Assembly: GCA_049999765.1 (NCBI GenBank)
Contig: JBNGIQ010003947.1
Coordinates: forward strand, 1-47,782
From: Phaeoceros laevis
Lineage: Eukaryota > Anthocerotophyta > Anthocerotopsida > Notothyladales
Length of the DNA stretch: 47,782 nt
Direction of reading: 5' to 3'
Below are positions 21,770 to 34,897 of this stretch, in pieces. The position numbers were made by a program, and so were the translations under genes. The notes beneath the pieces were generated by a model. That model searched no databases. It saw only the letters and a list, made by a program, of their open reading frames with translations, and was not told the origin of the DNA. Numbering within the stretch: the first letter of the stretch is position 1; every line of letters begins with the position of its first letter.

Positions 21770-23384
21770 TCAACCCTGCACCTGGGAATACAGAAATGTT
21801 CCAAGGATAGCAATACCAGCTCCCACGGCATTAACAGGTCGGACAGCTGTATGAAAAACTATGATGGATGCCACAATCACAGTCACCCTCTTCATCGTGT
21901 TGCCAATGCTGAAAGTGAGCGGAGATATCTCATTCAGAGACATGTAGGACACTTGATTGTAAAGATGGTAAAACACACTCTGAGCAGCAACCCACCTGCA
22001 GACAATATGTGCAAACAGTTGTCAGAAATGTTCTACAAATTGTTATGCATTACAAATGCCCATAACTGTAAGATCGAAACAACTTTCAGAATCATCTCGT
22101 CCGTACCAGATAAATTGCTGACCAACTGCTTGAATGGCGTGCTGCCAACCCGTGGCCCACAGTTGAGGACCCTCCATTGCGAATGCAAACGGAGTCAAAA
22201 ACGCAAGTGACATCATGCACAGGCAGGCATAGTAGTTCATTCCACCTACAGATTTCCCTTTCATTCCCTTCTTTGATGCTATGTTGCGAAAGACAAATGC
22301 AATGTTGGAAATCATTGCTCCCATAAAACCTGAAATAATGTTGTGAGCTGTCAGTAATATGCTCGCAAACAACCAGAAGAAAAGTTTTACTTCGAGGAGC
22401 CGTCGTTTAGAACACTAACCTGTCATGTTGAAGTTCAGTTCAGTTGCTGCAGTCAGGGCACATCCACCTACGATAGGAAGAAGTGACAGATATACAGGAA
22501 GGGGAAACGTTTCTCCCAACAGAAAACGTTGGATGAGCACACTGAAAGCAGGCTCTGCGCTCTTGATGATGTGTGTGAATGACACTGCCACCTTGGACAT
22601 GCTGACAGTGGCCGCAACATGGCCAATCGTGTGGGCCAGAGCAACCTGCCAAAGCAACCATTCCAACAGGGTTATTGCGCTTCAGGAGGTAACAATAGAT
22701 GCAAAGAGGTCCGGAACTTTCAGCATCTGCGCAAACAGGTTGAGGACGTACAGGAGCCAGGGCTTTCAAGAAGTTGACGTCAACATCTGGAACTTCCACG
22801 ATCCTTGTGGCCCATGAAGCAAGCATGATCAGAGACCCAGCTGCGAGTGATAGTGTCGAGGTCAACCACGGATAGGGGAAGATGTTGAGGACTTTCTTGT
22901 TGTAAATGTTGAAGACCACGTTCAGACCCCACCAAGTAGCAAAATAAATTCCTATCTTCACCCTCTGGGCAGCCCCTCGAGCTGCTTCTTGATCATCTCC
23001 CAATGAAATATCCCCAGATCCCCCATTGAAAACGTCCGACCTGCCGGCATCGTATGCCTTGGCTTCGACAAATTGAACTCCCACACGTCGCTTTGATCCC
23101 TCGGCTGTTAGTTGAAAAGGCTTCAGGGACTTCCCCGAGAGAAAAGACGTGTACGCCAAGCCAGAGGGCCCCTTGAAAGAACTAGTCAGCTGACGCCGGA
23201 CCAATGCCCTGGACGTTGCACCTGAAGAAGTCGAAGTGATTTCAGCACCGCATCTGCAGTGCTGTTTCGAGGCAAATCCAATTTGCGAGAGGGAGGACCC
23301 GCTGAGGCCAAGTGCCCTCTGATCTGTAGCCACACCGGCAATGCTGCGGCTCATCATCTTGTCAGCTGCTCTGACGCAAAGCAC
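21770..23384 (-). CDS. GPT: Plastid glucose-6-phosphate/phosphate translocator (GPT)
   Basis: Four exons (23384-22752, 22645-22420, 22329-22107, 21995-21770) with consistent phases give 435 residues. About 125 N-terminal residues rich in Ser, Thr and Arg look like a plastid transit peptide. The mature part is a typical TPT-family carrier: IGIYFATWWGLNVVFNIYNK, FPYPWLTSTLSLAAGSL, LAHTIGHVAATVSMSKVAVS, then KSVGGMNYYAC and SPLTFSIGNTMKR. The wording matches GPT1/GPT2 better than the triose-phosphate or PEP translocators. It should exchange glucose 6-phosphate for phosphate across the inner plastid envelope, feeding starch synthesis or the oxidative pentose phosphate pathway. In-frame Met codons at residues 10 and 11 are alternative starts. 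Substrate class is inferred from overall similarity. Confidence 0.92.
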
Positions 23385-26300
23385 CAGCTGTATCGACGGA
23401 GAGTCCCGAGAAGGTGGTGGAGCTACAGTAGTAGCTGGAGGTTGACTCCTTCACAGACTTGGAAGAACTTGTTGGGATGATCAAGCCTGAAACGCAAAAG
23501 GCATCAGATGAGCTCACTGTAACCTCAGAGTCCGGATGCTGGAGAGTAGCACCACACACAGGCACCACCAATCTGCATACGGATACTGAAGGTGGACTCC
23601 CTGAAACAAAACTGAAGCATGCTGACTGAAGGGAACGGGAGCGGCTATATACTTGACAGACTCTGAAGGTCTTCGTCCTAGAGTAGAGCCTAGAGCCCAC
23701 ATTCGCAGATACAGCCAAACCACAAGAGGCAGGAAACAAACTATGCACGCTGGTTGGCCAGCGAGTGAGATTGAGAGAAGCTGCGGGCCCTGCCATGAAG
23801 AAACTCTAGCAAGAGCAGCTGGAATGGGAGGAGACTCCTATGATCTCATTGCATGCACAAGTAAAAAACCCTGGGCAACCGGGCTGCACCGGAGACAGTA
23901 ATAACTGAATCCCTGACCCCCTATACGGGACATGCTTCCAAGCACCACAAAATTCGCAAATATTCCTCAGCAACCGGAGTGAAGAGCCTTGCACCCGGGT
24001 AAGGAAACAAAGATACGCAAAAGACAGGTGTCACAGGCTTGACCCAGGACGAGACGGCACGCAGCTCTCACTCCCTTCCAGAGAAGAATGGAGAATCCAA
24101 AGCTCAGAGAGCCCTGAGCAGCCCCGTGATCGCCCAATTACCTGATGCCTTTCGCAGGAGGGCACGCAACAGGACGGACAGAGCAACACGGCAGCAAAGA
24201 GCTGAAAGAAGCAAAAGAAAATCCGCCAGACAAAAAAGGAGCTGCCTCCGATCTTTCTACACTCACCAATTCACGTCACAGCGCTGCAGCAAAATTCAGC
24301 AGCTGCGGGGCTGCATCCGCCGCCGATCCAGGCCGCCAGCCCGCTGGCCTACAAACGCCGCAGCGGAATTCTCCACACAACACCACAAGGCCACGCGCAG
24401 TGGAGGACAAAAGCAAAGAGGCAGACGGCTCTACAGCAGCAGCACAGGGGAGAGCGAGCTCGAGAGAGAGAGGGGGAATGCTGTGGTTTTTTCCTGGGAC
24501 CGAACGTGCTGGGAGGCGGGGACAGCGTTGTGGTCGGAAGCGGCGATGCCAGCGACTATGTATACAGCGGCGCCAGCCCAGCCTCCCGCCCTGGCCTTGC
24601 TTCGAGGCGCGAGGCGAGGCGCGGGAGGAGAGAGACAGTCATCAGTCTCCCGGGCCCTAGAAAGAGAGAGAACAGCTTCGCGGTTCGCGCGGTTCGCGCG
24701 GTTCGGGCTCTCCCCGAGCCTCCGGGAGCCAGAAACCCTACAGCCGCGAAAACGTCCAAAACCGGCAGGCAGGGCGCATTGGGCGCCTTGGGCCTTGGAA
24801 CTTTGGCGCGAATCCTGATCCTATCCTGGTTCTATCGAGAGCCCGCCCGGGAATGCGCGATAGGCCTACTACGTGGCGGCCTAGCTGGCACTGCAGGACG
24901 AAGCACCGTCCACTTCACCTACCTGCCACCTACTTTACCGGCTGTCAAATCACCTTCTCTCACCGCGCCAGGTGGCTTTGACTTGGCGACTTCTGCGCCC
25001 TGCTGGCTGGCGCGGTAACAGATATTTTACATCAGCACATCAGCGTAGCTCATGTCCCGACAGCTACGCGGCTAAAGATGCAATTAGTGACCGACACAGG
25101 GCCGTCCTTCCACCGATCAGTCGAAGGCCCAGTCTCGTGAAGGATCCGACGGGATCCGGACCAGTTTGGCATCGGGTTCGACGGTTTACAGCCGGTCCAT
25201 GTGTCGAAGTACGTACTCGGCGGTTTGTAGTATACGGCCAGATATATCACCGGATGGGCGGCCCGGGGCACGACCGGGAATCTCCGCAGCCGGTACGCGT
25301 GTTTGGTGTTTCTCCCGGAGCCCTAATTAGGCAGGTCGCCGCGGAGGAGGGGTCCTGGTTCGGCTCCTCGAGAGCGGGAAGGGCGGGCATGGCGCTGCGT
25401 CGCAGCTGCGTGTGGAAAACCTGAAGCTGATGAGTGTGGTTCACTCTTGAGACGTTGCTAGGAAGCCCTGGGCATGCATTCCCGCACCTTCTCTCTACCT
25501 CACATTCGGCCAACGGAGAAGTGTCCAATAAGCATTGGCTGCTCCCGGAATAGTCAAATGTGCATGGTATGTGTGCAGATTGCGGTCTAGGTGTTGGTCC
25601 GGTTTGTTTTCAACCGGCTTGCTTCCAGTTGCTTGCCTCAAAATGAAGGGTTGAGCGATTATCGCAGGTCCGGCAGCTCAACAACCCTAGACTGTGCAAC
25701 CACTTGCGTCAGGATGCAAAGAAAGAGCAGTGAATGACGAGGGTTTTGATGTAAGTTTTGGCTATGGAGTAAGACAAGGGTTAGAGACGATGCTGGAAAA
25801 GCATTTCCATCAGCCTGGAGCGGAGCGGAGCAGTGGATTGAAGCCAAGAATCAAGATAAGATGCCTGCGCTGGGATAGAATAAGCTTTGCTAAGCAAGTC
25901 CCGTGCTGGAGCGTGGCGATGGCAAGACTGATGAAAGGAAAGAGCCAGCCAGCTAGTGGCCACCGTCCATGATCCGAATATACGCACAATCTGCAGCACA
26001 GGCCTGGTTTTTGAGCCAGTGCATGAACGAGGTATATGCCCTGCTGCAGTGTTAATCCGATTTTCTGTCGTGGCTTACCAGAGAATTACATCAGCGGCAG
26101 GGCCTGTTCGGGGGAAATTGCAACTTCTAGATAGCTTATCATGTGTTAGTTGGCAGTTGGTGAGGTCACTGCTGCCGTAGGAGACCTGATGATTCTGATG
26201 TAGACCATGTTTCCCGGCACAGTTGGGAGTTGGCAGGGGACACGGCACTCTCCTCTCCTCACGAGCCAATCTGCTACGGATACATACAATAATTCCGGAA

Positions 26301-27007
26301 CTAGCTGGCCGTTCCCTTGTTTCACCATCAGCTGGGTACTCTACAGTGAGCTGCACTGGCTTTTACTCCAGTTATGTGTGTTAATACTCGACGCCGTGAA
26401 GCTTCGGGCGAGCCCAGCACTGTACCTGAACAGTGTGCTAGCCTTGGAGTCGGAAGTTAGGTCCGGCCTTCGCAGGCAGTCAGTCTATGCCCATTATTGT
26501 CACACTTGTCGCCCTCCTAGCTTGCAAGGTGTTCTCCTGTGGTGAACCCAAGGTCTGACAGTGAGTGACTCATCGCCTGGCTCCCAGCTGCACAACGTCG
26601 TTTTCTTGTCACGGACATTGGGCGATGAGTAAGAGCAGTTTCCAGCAGAGTGTCAAGCTCTTGTTGACAAATTCTAGACGCTTCTGCTTTGTGCTAAGTG
26701 ACGGGACGGGAAAGGATTTACTGCCTTTTGGATTATGTGGTGCATAGAAGGCCCCGGACGAACGAGCACGCCTAAGCTCGCTGCTTTGTGCTAAGTGACC
26801 TGGACGGGGAAGATTTGCTGCCTCTTTGGATTATGTGGTGCATCGTAGGCTCCGTATGAACGGGCACGCCTAAGCTCCCTGCTGGACTGGAACCGGAAGA
26901 AGCTCTTTTTTAACTGTGCTGTGGCCGAGCCTGGCTGGCCAGGCTAGGACATGTTGAATGCGTGGAGGAGACCTAAACGACAAGAGGGGGGAAAGAAGGT
27001 GAGCCCA
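23385..27007. other. Long intergenic region with GC-rich segment
   Basis: From about 24,030 to 25,420 the sequence is GC-rich with purine-rich runs and short direct repeats such as ttcgcgcgg (24,677-24,705). Several long overlapping frames occur in all registers here, including 259 and 170 codons. None has a recognisable domain, and their overlap fits base composition better than coding. The segment nearest 23,385 should include the promoter and leader of the GPT gene. Between 25,430 and 26,680 I see nothing I can support. Confidence 0.5.
26684..26880. repeat. 97-bp tandem duplication
   Basis: Copies start at 26684 and 26781, each opening ctgctttgtgctaagtgac and containing ggattatgtggtgcat and gcacgcctaagctc. 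They differ by substitutions and short indels (second copy about 100 bp). Confidence 0.9.
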
Positions 27008-28174
27008 CTAAACGTCACGCTTTATGTCCTGTCTTGCTCCCTGGTTCACCCCTGACGTCGGCTCCCAGCAGCCCAGGAGAATTCCAATTCCACCCAACAG
27101 TGCAGTGTAAGTTAGTCCAGTAAGTACACGGGGAGCAGAGATGCTCCACATTGCTCGTCGCCCTTCCATCAGCAGTGACCTCATCCAACGATAGGCAATT
27201 TCTGTTTCCGGGCACCAAGGCGCAGGCTTCCCCGCATTTCCATGCACCATTTTGACTCCATGTACAGCTGCGGTGACAATCATCACCTCCTGCTTCCTGT
27301 CAGGTGCATTATCCAACGTGGTGGCGAAGTTTTTTAAAGCATAGACTAGGCCTCCACAAGGGTGGCTCATAGTGCTCCGTGGTTTCCACCTTGGCGGCCT
27401 ACGTTGGACATGTGCTCCAGAGTTGAACATAGTGTAAAAGTCTTCTTGGTGTCCCAGTGCAATGACAAGGTCTCGTACTTGCAAGAAAAAAATGCAACGA
27501 TTTGATAGAGAATTCATCATCGTCACGGTGAGGGTAGTTGCATCTTTTTCCGATCACGTATAAAGGTCCCCTTCATGGCTTCGTATCACATATGCCTGCC
27601 TCAAAGAAGACAAAGTTTGAATGTTCGGATGGGAAAGGAAAGGTAAGGTGATCCCCCGTCTGAAAAGGCCTAGCCTCTGACTGACTTCAACTTGTCCTGT
27701 AGCATAGTTTGGACTTCCTGTCCCCTCAAAACAGGTATCGGCACCAGCGACGGGCTATCAAATGTCACACTACGCCACTAGCCCAGCACTGCAGCCCTAT
27801 TGTAGGTGGTGGTCCACAGCTTGGTGAATCAGTGGTTATGAGATGAGCGCTAAACTGCCTGATTAGTGGTAGAGAGCCCGCCTTGCAAAAGCACCAAGAT
27901 TCTGTGTATTCAGTAACTCGCAAAGCCTCCCGTATCCATTCACGTACAGGTGGACAATTGGCGCTACATCCCATGTTTCAGCTGAAACTCCTAATGGCGT
28001 GTGAACAATGTGCAACAAATCTGCAACGCTGGTTCTGCGGTTGAGGGAGGGGATGTACAGCTCACACAAAGATTGGAAGGTCCTCATTTGCATGCAAGCA
28101 AGGCTTGCAGGCTTCTTGTAAGACGGAAAGGGCTTCCTGTAATTGGACAACAGCCCCGAATCAAAGAACGACAT
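27008..28174 (-). CDS. Unrecognised two-exon gene, 249-residue protein with C-terminal hydrophobic segment
   Basis: Exon 1 (28174-27895) ends at donor G|gtgctt and exon 2 (27477-27008) begins after ttttttcttgcaag. The phases match (1 + 2), and splicing joins LCELLNTQNL to RDLVIALGHQEDFYTM. The protein is mixed alpha-helical, with TFQSLCELYIPSLNRR near the start and a basic stretch (RRPPRWKPR). A single hydrophobic span lies close to the C-terminus (LTGLTYTALLGGIGILLGC), followed by about 20 hydrophilic residues, as in a tail-anchored membrane protein. I do not recognise the family. Its start is only about 110 bp beyond the XDH stop codon on the same strand, tight for independent plant genes. 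The ATG at 28174 was chosen over an in-frame GTG further upstream. A missing middle exon is possible. Confidence 0.5.
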
Positions 28175-28282
28175 CACGGTTAACGAGTCCACTCTATTCC
28201 GCCTTGGATTTACAGTTCCAAATCTGTGACGTGATCACATCTTGTCATAGATGGGGACAGCGCTAGCGTCTACTCCATATTT

Positions 28283-31200
28283 CTATACGCTCAACTTGGG
28301 CCTCAGGTCGTGTGGGGCGAAAGGGAGAGTGAACTGATCAGCACACGCCATTCGTATTCTTTCCGGGGTTGCAGGCGAATCGAGGACAAAGAATCCCTCA
28401 AACCCGCTATCTTTTCTGGCAGCTGCGACAGCATCCTTGATAGCGAACAACACAGAAGAAGCAAGAAACAGGGGAGGCTCTCCCACCGCCTTAGAGGAAT
28501 GGATGGCCTTGGAGTTCGGAGCATCCTGCATTCACAAACCAAGGCGTCTCGTTTCAACTGAAAAGGAGGGTCCATGGGTCCACGGCAATATTTGTGAAAG
28601 TCACAAATGGATAGAAAGATAAGATGCGGGTCAGAGTACCAACGTAGGCATACCTTGAGCAACGAGACGCGGAAGTCTATGGGAATGTCATTTGCGGAGG
28701 GCAACTTGTAAGATCCGGGTCCTTGTGTGAAAAGTTGGCCAGGTCTAACCCATGGATGTGCTCGATCACCCCACTTGACTTCCTCCAGGGCTACCAGGCC
28801 CAACCCTTGAATAAAAGCTCCTTCCACCTGCACGACACAATGTCATCGAATGCACTGAACGAGCGCCTCACTGTGCTCGAGTCCACAAGACACATTTACC
28901 TGGCCCACATCTATAGCCGGATTTAAGGAGTCCCCCAAGTCCATCACAATGTCCACCCTTCTAGTGTGGAAGTCTCCAGAAAGAGTGTCAATTTCCACTT
29001 CAGCAAATGCGGCACCAAACGTGTAGTATGCAAACGGTTTGCCTTTTCCCACGGAGAAATCAAAGCCTATGTCAGGGGTGATGTAGAAACCATGAGCTGA
29101 CAGGTCAATCCTTTCCAGGAAGCAAAGATTTGCAAGCTGCAAAGATACAAGTAGTCCCCAATTAGCAAGACCGCGACAACGTGCCAGCAAAACATTAGTT
29201 CCACCCATCTGAATGCTGAACCAAATCCCAGAAGCTACCTCAGCAAAGGAAGAATGTTGCTTCCGAGCAGCTACAGGTTCCATCCTGGCCTTTAACTGCT
29301 GACAAGCATCGAGAACTGCTCCTCCATAGAGATCTGAACTTGCAGATGCAGCTGTGGCTGAGGCATTTGGAACCTGCAAATCTCCACCCATTAGCTGGAT
29401 CACAGAAATGCTTTCATCCAATTCTGCAACCTCCGGGCTCCTCACATCTTGAACCCTCCAGAGGTCACTATATCTTCACATGGCGCACACAGAACAGGAA
29501 ATCACTCAGATAAGGTCCGTTGACACAGACCTTATCCGTGCTCGTTTCAGAGATAAACACGGAGCTAAGTGGTATGTCAAACTCGCTTGCAGCTATTTGC
29601 GCCATCTTAGTGTGAAGGCCTTGTCCCATCTCCACGCCACCATGAGTAACTAAGACTGTCCCGTCTGTGTACACTTGCACTAACGCTCCAGCCTTCACGG
29701 ACATATTGTTAGAGCTGGCATCAACTACAGTACGCAGAAAAAATTGTGCTTCACCCCCCAGGACTCTTCAAGATCAAGCTTGTTTTGAAGGTTGTCCTTG
29801 GGGTGAGATGAAGAAATGTAAAGACTCAGTACCTGATTCAAAAACTTGGCTGTGAAGGAAATCCCAAACTTTGTAGGAACCATTGCGACACCCCGTTTCT
29901 TCCAGCGATGCTCAGTATTGAATTTAGTAACCTCTATGCACCTTGTCTCAAAGTCGCAAGATCTGTGCAACTCTTCCCAGACGCGCTGCACCCTACAGTC
30001 CTCTAACCGTTGACCATAGTGTAACACGTAACCCTCTGTCTGAAAATTCAGCTTCTGCAAGAAACGTTCCAGTTTTGTGAATCCCCAAGACCCCATCGAC
30101 TGGTAACGTAAACGCCCTGGAAAGATGGAAAGCAAAACAGGAGGACATGAGTAATTACCCTAACTTCTTCTGGCCGTTTCCCAACAACACGAGCAATATG
30201 CTCAATCCAATTCTCTGTAATCAGCATTCCCTGAGGCCCACCAAAGCCTCGGAAAGCAGTGTTACTAGCCAGATTTGTTTTACAGACGTCTCCTTTGATG
30301 TCAATATTTGGAATCGCATACACATTGTCTGAATGGAACATTGCGCGTTCAAGCACTGAGAATGACAAGTCCATCGAATTCCCTCCGTTAGAATAAAGTT
30401 GAAGATCCAAGGCTTGAATTCTGCCTTCTTTTGTGAAACCAACCTTCAAGATACAAGGCGACAGATGTTAGTTTTTGTGCACTTCTGAAAATCAAGCTCC
30501 CTATGCAGTTTACAAACGTTGAGAACACAGGGGCCCTGGCATACCTTGTACTTTCCAAGAAAGGGATGTCTCTGACCAGTCACTAACATGTCGACATCTC
30601 TGTCAAGTGTTAAACGAACGGCCCTTCCGAGTAGATATGCTGGAACAGACGCTGCTGCTGCAATAATCGCAGATCTGGTCTCCTTTCCTCCAAACCCTCC
30701 ACCAATCCGCTTGGTCTTGCACACAACTTTACTCATGGGCAGGCCTAGTACGTGGGCAACATACTTTTGGTGCTTTTGAGGTGTCTGCAGTAAGCACAAT
30801 CAAGTATTCGTGGAAGTTCTCTATTCCACCAACAAGACCAGACTTAAAGCAGAACACAGGTTCTTGGATTTGCTCCGGAACAAACCTGAGTTGAAGAAAT
30901 CATGTGGACTTCGTTTCCACCATCAACTGTCCATACTAAGGAGCTGTTGGGCTCCAAGTAAAAGTGTTCTTGGCCACCCACTTGGACCTTTCCTTCCTTT
31001 ACAAATTCACACTGATCACTTTCAAAACACTTCTGAGCATCTCCATCGTGCAAATGCCGTGTAGTGCCCGGAAAAAAGCTGTTCGCCTCCACAGCGTCTT
31101 CAATGCTGAAAACTGCTGGTAAATCTTCGTATTCTATTTCTACCAGCTTGGCTGCAGCCTTGGCATTCTCATATGTGTCTGCAACCACAACACCAATCAC

Positions 31201-34123
31201 CTGGAAAAAATGATCATTAACACAGGTCATGATGCACATGCTTCTGTCAAGTCATAAGTAAATCAACCAGTTGCTTTGACATGCTCTACCGGCATTTAAC
31301 TCACCTGGCCAACAGCAGTCACTACTGTGGAGGCAAAAAGCTCTTCGTCGTTGAAAACAGGCCCAATATCGTTCCCTCCAGGTACATCCTTTGCTGTGAA
31401 AAACCCTGCAAAGCCTGCTTGAGCTTCTGCCGCCACCGAGTCAACGGACAATATCTTAGCATGTGGCCTTGAACTGAGTACCAGAGCTGCATGCAAACCC
31501 TTCGAAGGTAGTGGAACATCATCACAATACTCGGCTTCTCCAGTAACCTAGCAAAAGGCAAAACACATGACAGGAGGTGACAACCAAAACGAGCTGACAT
31601 CCACTTGCATCCCCTAGAAACAGCAAAATGATAGCTAGGAAGCGGAAAGTAAAACTCATCACCTGCATCTCAGCAGAAGCATGAACAACCGGCACGCCCA
31701 CTGAAGTGCCCTTCACTTTCTTTTCAAATACTTGCACACCATGACTTGAATCCCGATGGTAAGGGGCTGCAGCTGACTTGTAGCTGGCAGCTAAGCCATG
31801 AGTCAAGTCCCCATCACTTTCAAGTAAGTACGCAGTCTGTAGGAAAAACTTAAAGAAGAAGCTGCAAGTTAAGGACCGTCGAAACTCGACCATGCCACCT
31901 GGTGCATTTTCAGCTATCACAACTTCCTTCTGTAGAGCTTCAAGGGCACAATCTATTGTTTGCTGGCTCCATGGCTTGCCAATCAGGAAAGACTCAGTGT
32001 TCGGTGCACGGACAGTTACTGCAGCTATACCTCCATAAACCAAGGAAACATCATCGACTGACCAACGATCTTCACATTTGGCAAAGGCAACACGCATGCC
32101 AGCATTAACAAGTGCAATATCATCATCCCGTCTGTGTGCTTGTTTAAACTCCTTCACATACTCGTACCTTCTTGTCCAAGGTAGAAAGACTGAAAGTAGA
32201 ATCTCAGTCTTCTGCAGACCTACTTTACGGTATCCAATAAAAAAGTCTTTTGCCTGTACTTTCCTTGTAGTATTATCATGAGCTATAACTGTGAACTCCG
32301 CCCTACTCGCTATCCATAGAGGGTTTAAATCAGAAATAGGACTCGCAGTGCAGATATTCCCACCAACTGAGGCTACATTTCGGATTTGACTCCCTGCAAA
32401 CCATCTCAGCTGTTCGATGAAAGCCGAGCAACCTGATGTTTCATGAGTGGGTCGCTTGTTGACACAGGCTCGCATGGTTTCCAATAATTCTGTCAGCGTG
32501 CAAGAGGCACCAACGACTACACCATCCCCACTGATGTTGATGGTGTTCAGCTCTGGCACACTGGAAACTCCAATAAGTACAGGATAGATTAAGCCCTTGA
32601 ACCTGGTTTCTATCCCGATTTCAGTGTTCCCAACCACAATCTTTGCATCAGGGAACCTCCTCTTCAAGGACAGAAGGTCGTTGAGAGTCGTTGGCCGATA
32701 CCAGACCAACCCTCTCATGCCGTTCAGATACAAAGGCTCCACCTTCCTAGTTAACAGCTCAGGTGGAAAAATAGGTTCAGCTGTCGAGCACCCAGTACTA
32801 GTAGGCTCCTCAAGGTCCAGCCGATTTTCTCCAGTAACCCCCTTAGAAACATGACCATTTCTCAACTTTTGCTCAGACTTTTTGCCACATGCACAGGGCT
32901 GTCCAGAGGAGGGACATATACCCTCTCCCTCTACACTTCCCACTCCCACTATCCCTGCAGCCGAGGCAGCTTCACTGGTGTACAGAGATGCATCTGACTT
33001 GGCAAAGCAGCGAAAAGCATCAAATATGGGGCGATAACCTGTGCACCTGCACAAATTGCCAGCTAGGCTTTCTTCGATCTCCTCAAAGGTAGGAGCTTCC
33101 TTTCGAGACCTCAAAAGTGAGTACATCGACATAACAAATCCAGGGGTGCAAAATCCACACTGTGATCCATGTGCATTGGCTAATGCTTCCTGCAAATAAA
33201 ACGGTCCCACAAATGACTACTTGAGCTTTGGGTGTCTCAGCCCGTGTGAAACAGTCTACTTGGATGTAATCGTTGGGTACATTGCAACATCGAGGAGACA
33301 GGCATTAGCTAACCTGCACTTTGTGCAAACCCTTTTTTCGATTTCCAATGCCCTCCACAGTGATGACGTGCATCCCTTCTACAGAGTAGAGCGGGGCCAA
33401 GCATGCATTAACTGCCCGATGACTGCATCCAGATGGTAAAGTCAGTATTAAGTATATGAGATCCTCTCATGCTGGACAAGTGTACCACCAACTAAGCCAG
33501 TAAACGTGGGGGCTCACATTACTGTTTGACGAACGAAGTCAAAGTGAGACACCATCACAGTACAGGCCCCACATCCTCCTTCTCCACAGCCGAGTTTGGT
33601 CCCGGTCAATCCTAGCTCTGCAAGGAAAAAAAGTGTCAGATGCATCACTTGGAAATATCTGGAGAATTTTGCGAAGATTCGTTTATCAGCTGGGAGCCTC
33701 GTTGACATCTGCAGTGAGGTATAAAGCTGTTGAAAAGCAAACAAGGATTTTCAAAATTTAATTGTTGCCATGATTTGCTGCTATCCTCTGTGGATTTAGC
33801 ATATGAAAAGCTCAGCCTACCACTGGTCAGGAAACAACTCATCAGCTCACTGCTTTGTCTCAAAAACGCTGGAATCCGTTTGTGACTGATAGTCCTCAAT
33901 TCCTAATGGTAGACAGCATGAGCCAATTCCAACCAATATCCTCGAGGGTTTCATGGCGATGCAACACGCATGGCTAAATCAGGTGGAACGGCTCACCAAC
34001 GCGCAGGTACTCGAGGAGGGTGCGGTGCGCAGCGTCATCCGGCAGAGCATAACGTTTCCCATTCACGAATAGAATAGGCTGGGACGTGCAAAATTCAAGC
34101 GCTCCCTCGTCCAGAGACCCCAT
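28283..34123 (-). CDS. XDH: Xanthine dehydrogenase
   Basis: Fourteen exons: 34123-33997, 33617-33518, 33422-33314, 33189-31663, 31547-31305, 31200-30886, 30784-30545, 30443-30159, 30054-29833, 29692-29531, 29373-29239, 29136-28900, 28827-28654 and 28525-28283. All phases agree and give 1372 residues, against about 1360 in Arabidopsis. In order: plant-type [2Fe-2S] domain ([13 protein letters not shown]); second [2Fe-2S] domain ([19 protein letters not shown]); FAD domain ([16 protein letters not shown]); molybdopterin domains ([30 protein letters not shown]). The catalytic glutamate is in AVGEPP near residue 1308. All cofactor ligands I can check are present. The enzyme oxidises hypoxanthine and xanthine to urate with NAD+ in purine catabolism, normally as a cytosolic homodimer. 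Exon 4 is one uninterrupted 509-codon exon. I chose start MGSLDEG because plant XDH begins MGSL; a longer in-frame start exists at 34222. Confidence 0.95.
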
Positions 34124-34825
34124 GCTGAGCAATCCAGGTCCAAAAGCCGCAAAATCACTCTCTCCAAACACCTGAAGCCACAGAGTAGCTCGCAATTGCC
34201 GACATGTAGAAACCCGAGCCAAATTCTAGCTCATTTTTGTCCCTCCACTATCCCACTGCGGCGCAACCAGCTGCTGCTGATGTGTGCTGAACCAGCGGCG
34301 GGTTTCAGAGAATTGAAGAAGGCAAAATTCCTTCATGTGGTCCGTGGGGCGTGCCTGGTCACTTGGCAGTGCTGCCGCCCAGCACGTATCCCAAGGCTGG
34401 CAAAACTTTGGTGAATGCAATTTTGGCTTCACCAAGGAGGAGCGAGCTACCAGGTTGGCACAGGACAGCAAACTTGGGAGGGCAGAGGAAAAGTGCGGTA
34501 ACGCCTGGGGAAGATCCAAACGCAAGTGGCTACAGCGCAGGTGGCAGGACTTGTGCAGAAGGATCTAACCTTAAAGGTGGCAGGACACAAGCTTCGCAAT
34601 TGGCAAGTGAGCAGAGGAAGAGCTGCGCAGGATCAGCGTGCGATCCATGCCAGGGAGGCGTGCTGTGGCTTCATTATCAAAGACAAACTAGAACGTGGCT
34701 TTCTACTGATTACGGGGCGTGTCGCCAGTCACTTGGGGTCTGCACTGCCCGCCAACTGCAACTACCAGTCCGTCCTACTATAAAAAGTAACTAAATTTTA
34801 GTTTTACTTCAATTTGTACAGGTCA
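34124..34825. other. XDH upstream region
   Basis: The spacer between the XDH start and the tRNA-like gene should contain the XDH promoter and leader. A 147-codon plus-strand frame (34351-34794) has no recognisable motif and unremarkable composition, so I treat it as non-coding. Confidence 0.45.
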
Positions 34826-34897
34826 GGGCATTTAGTCTAGTGGTATGATTCGTGCTTAGGGTGCAAGAAGTCGCGAATACGATTCTCGCAGTGCCCC
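34826..34897 (+). tRNA. tRNA-Pro(AGG), possibly degenerate
   Basis: The 72-nt segment folds as a cloverleaf: acceptor GGGCATT/AGTGCCC with discriminator C; A box tagtctagtgg; anticodon loop TTAGGGT with anticodon AGG. A run of four T (34899-34902) follows at once, as expected for Pol III termination. It matches plant tRNA-Pro in layout, but has one G-A mismatch in the anticodon stem, a mismatch at the end of the T stem, and TAC in place of the invariant TTC of the T loop. That T-loop change damages the B box, so this may be a pseudogene or a tRNA-derived repeat. Confidence 0.7.

Noticed and set aside
22440-22740. Alternative read-through C-terminus of the GPT first exon
   Set aside because: The frame past the donor at 22752 loses carrier similarity, while splicing to 22645 restores it exactly.
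24039-25018. Long overlapping plus-strand frames (259, 171 and 170 codons)
   Set aside because: They overlap in different registers in GC-rich sequence, have arginine-rich low-complexity translations and no domain, so base composition explains them.
34351-34794. 147-codon plus-strand frame upstream of XDH
   Set aside because: No recognisable motif, overlaps the expected XDH leader and promoter, and composition is not protein-like.
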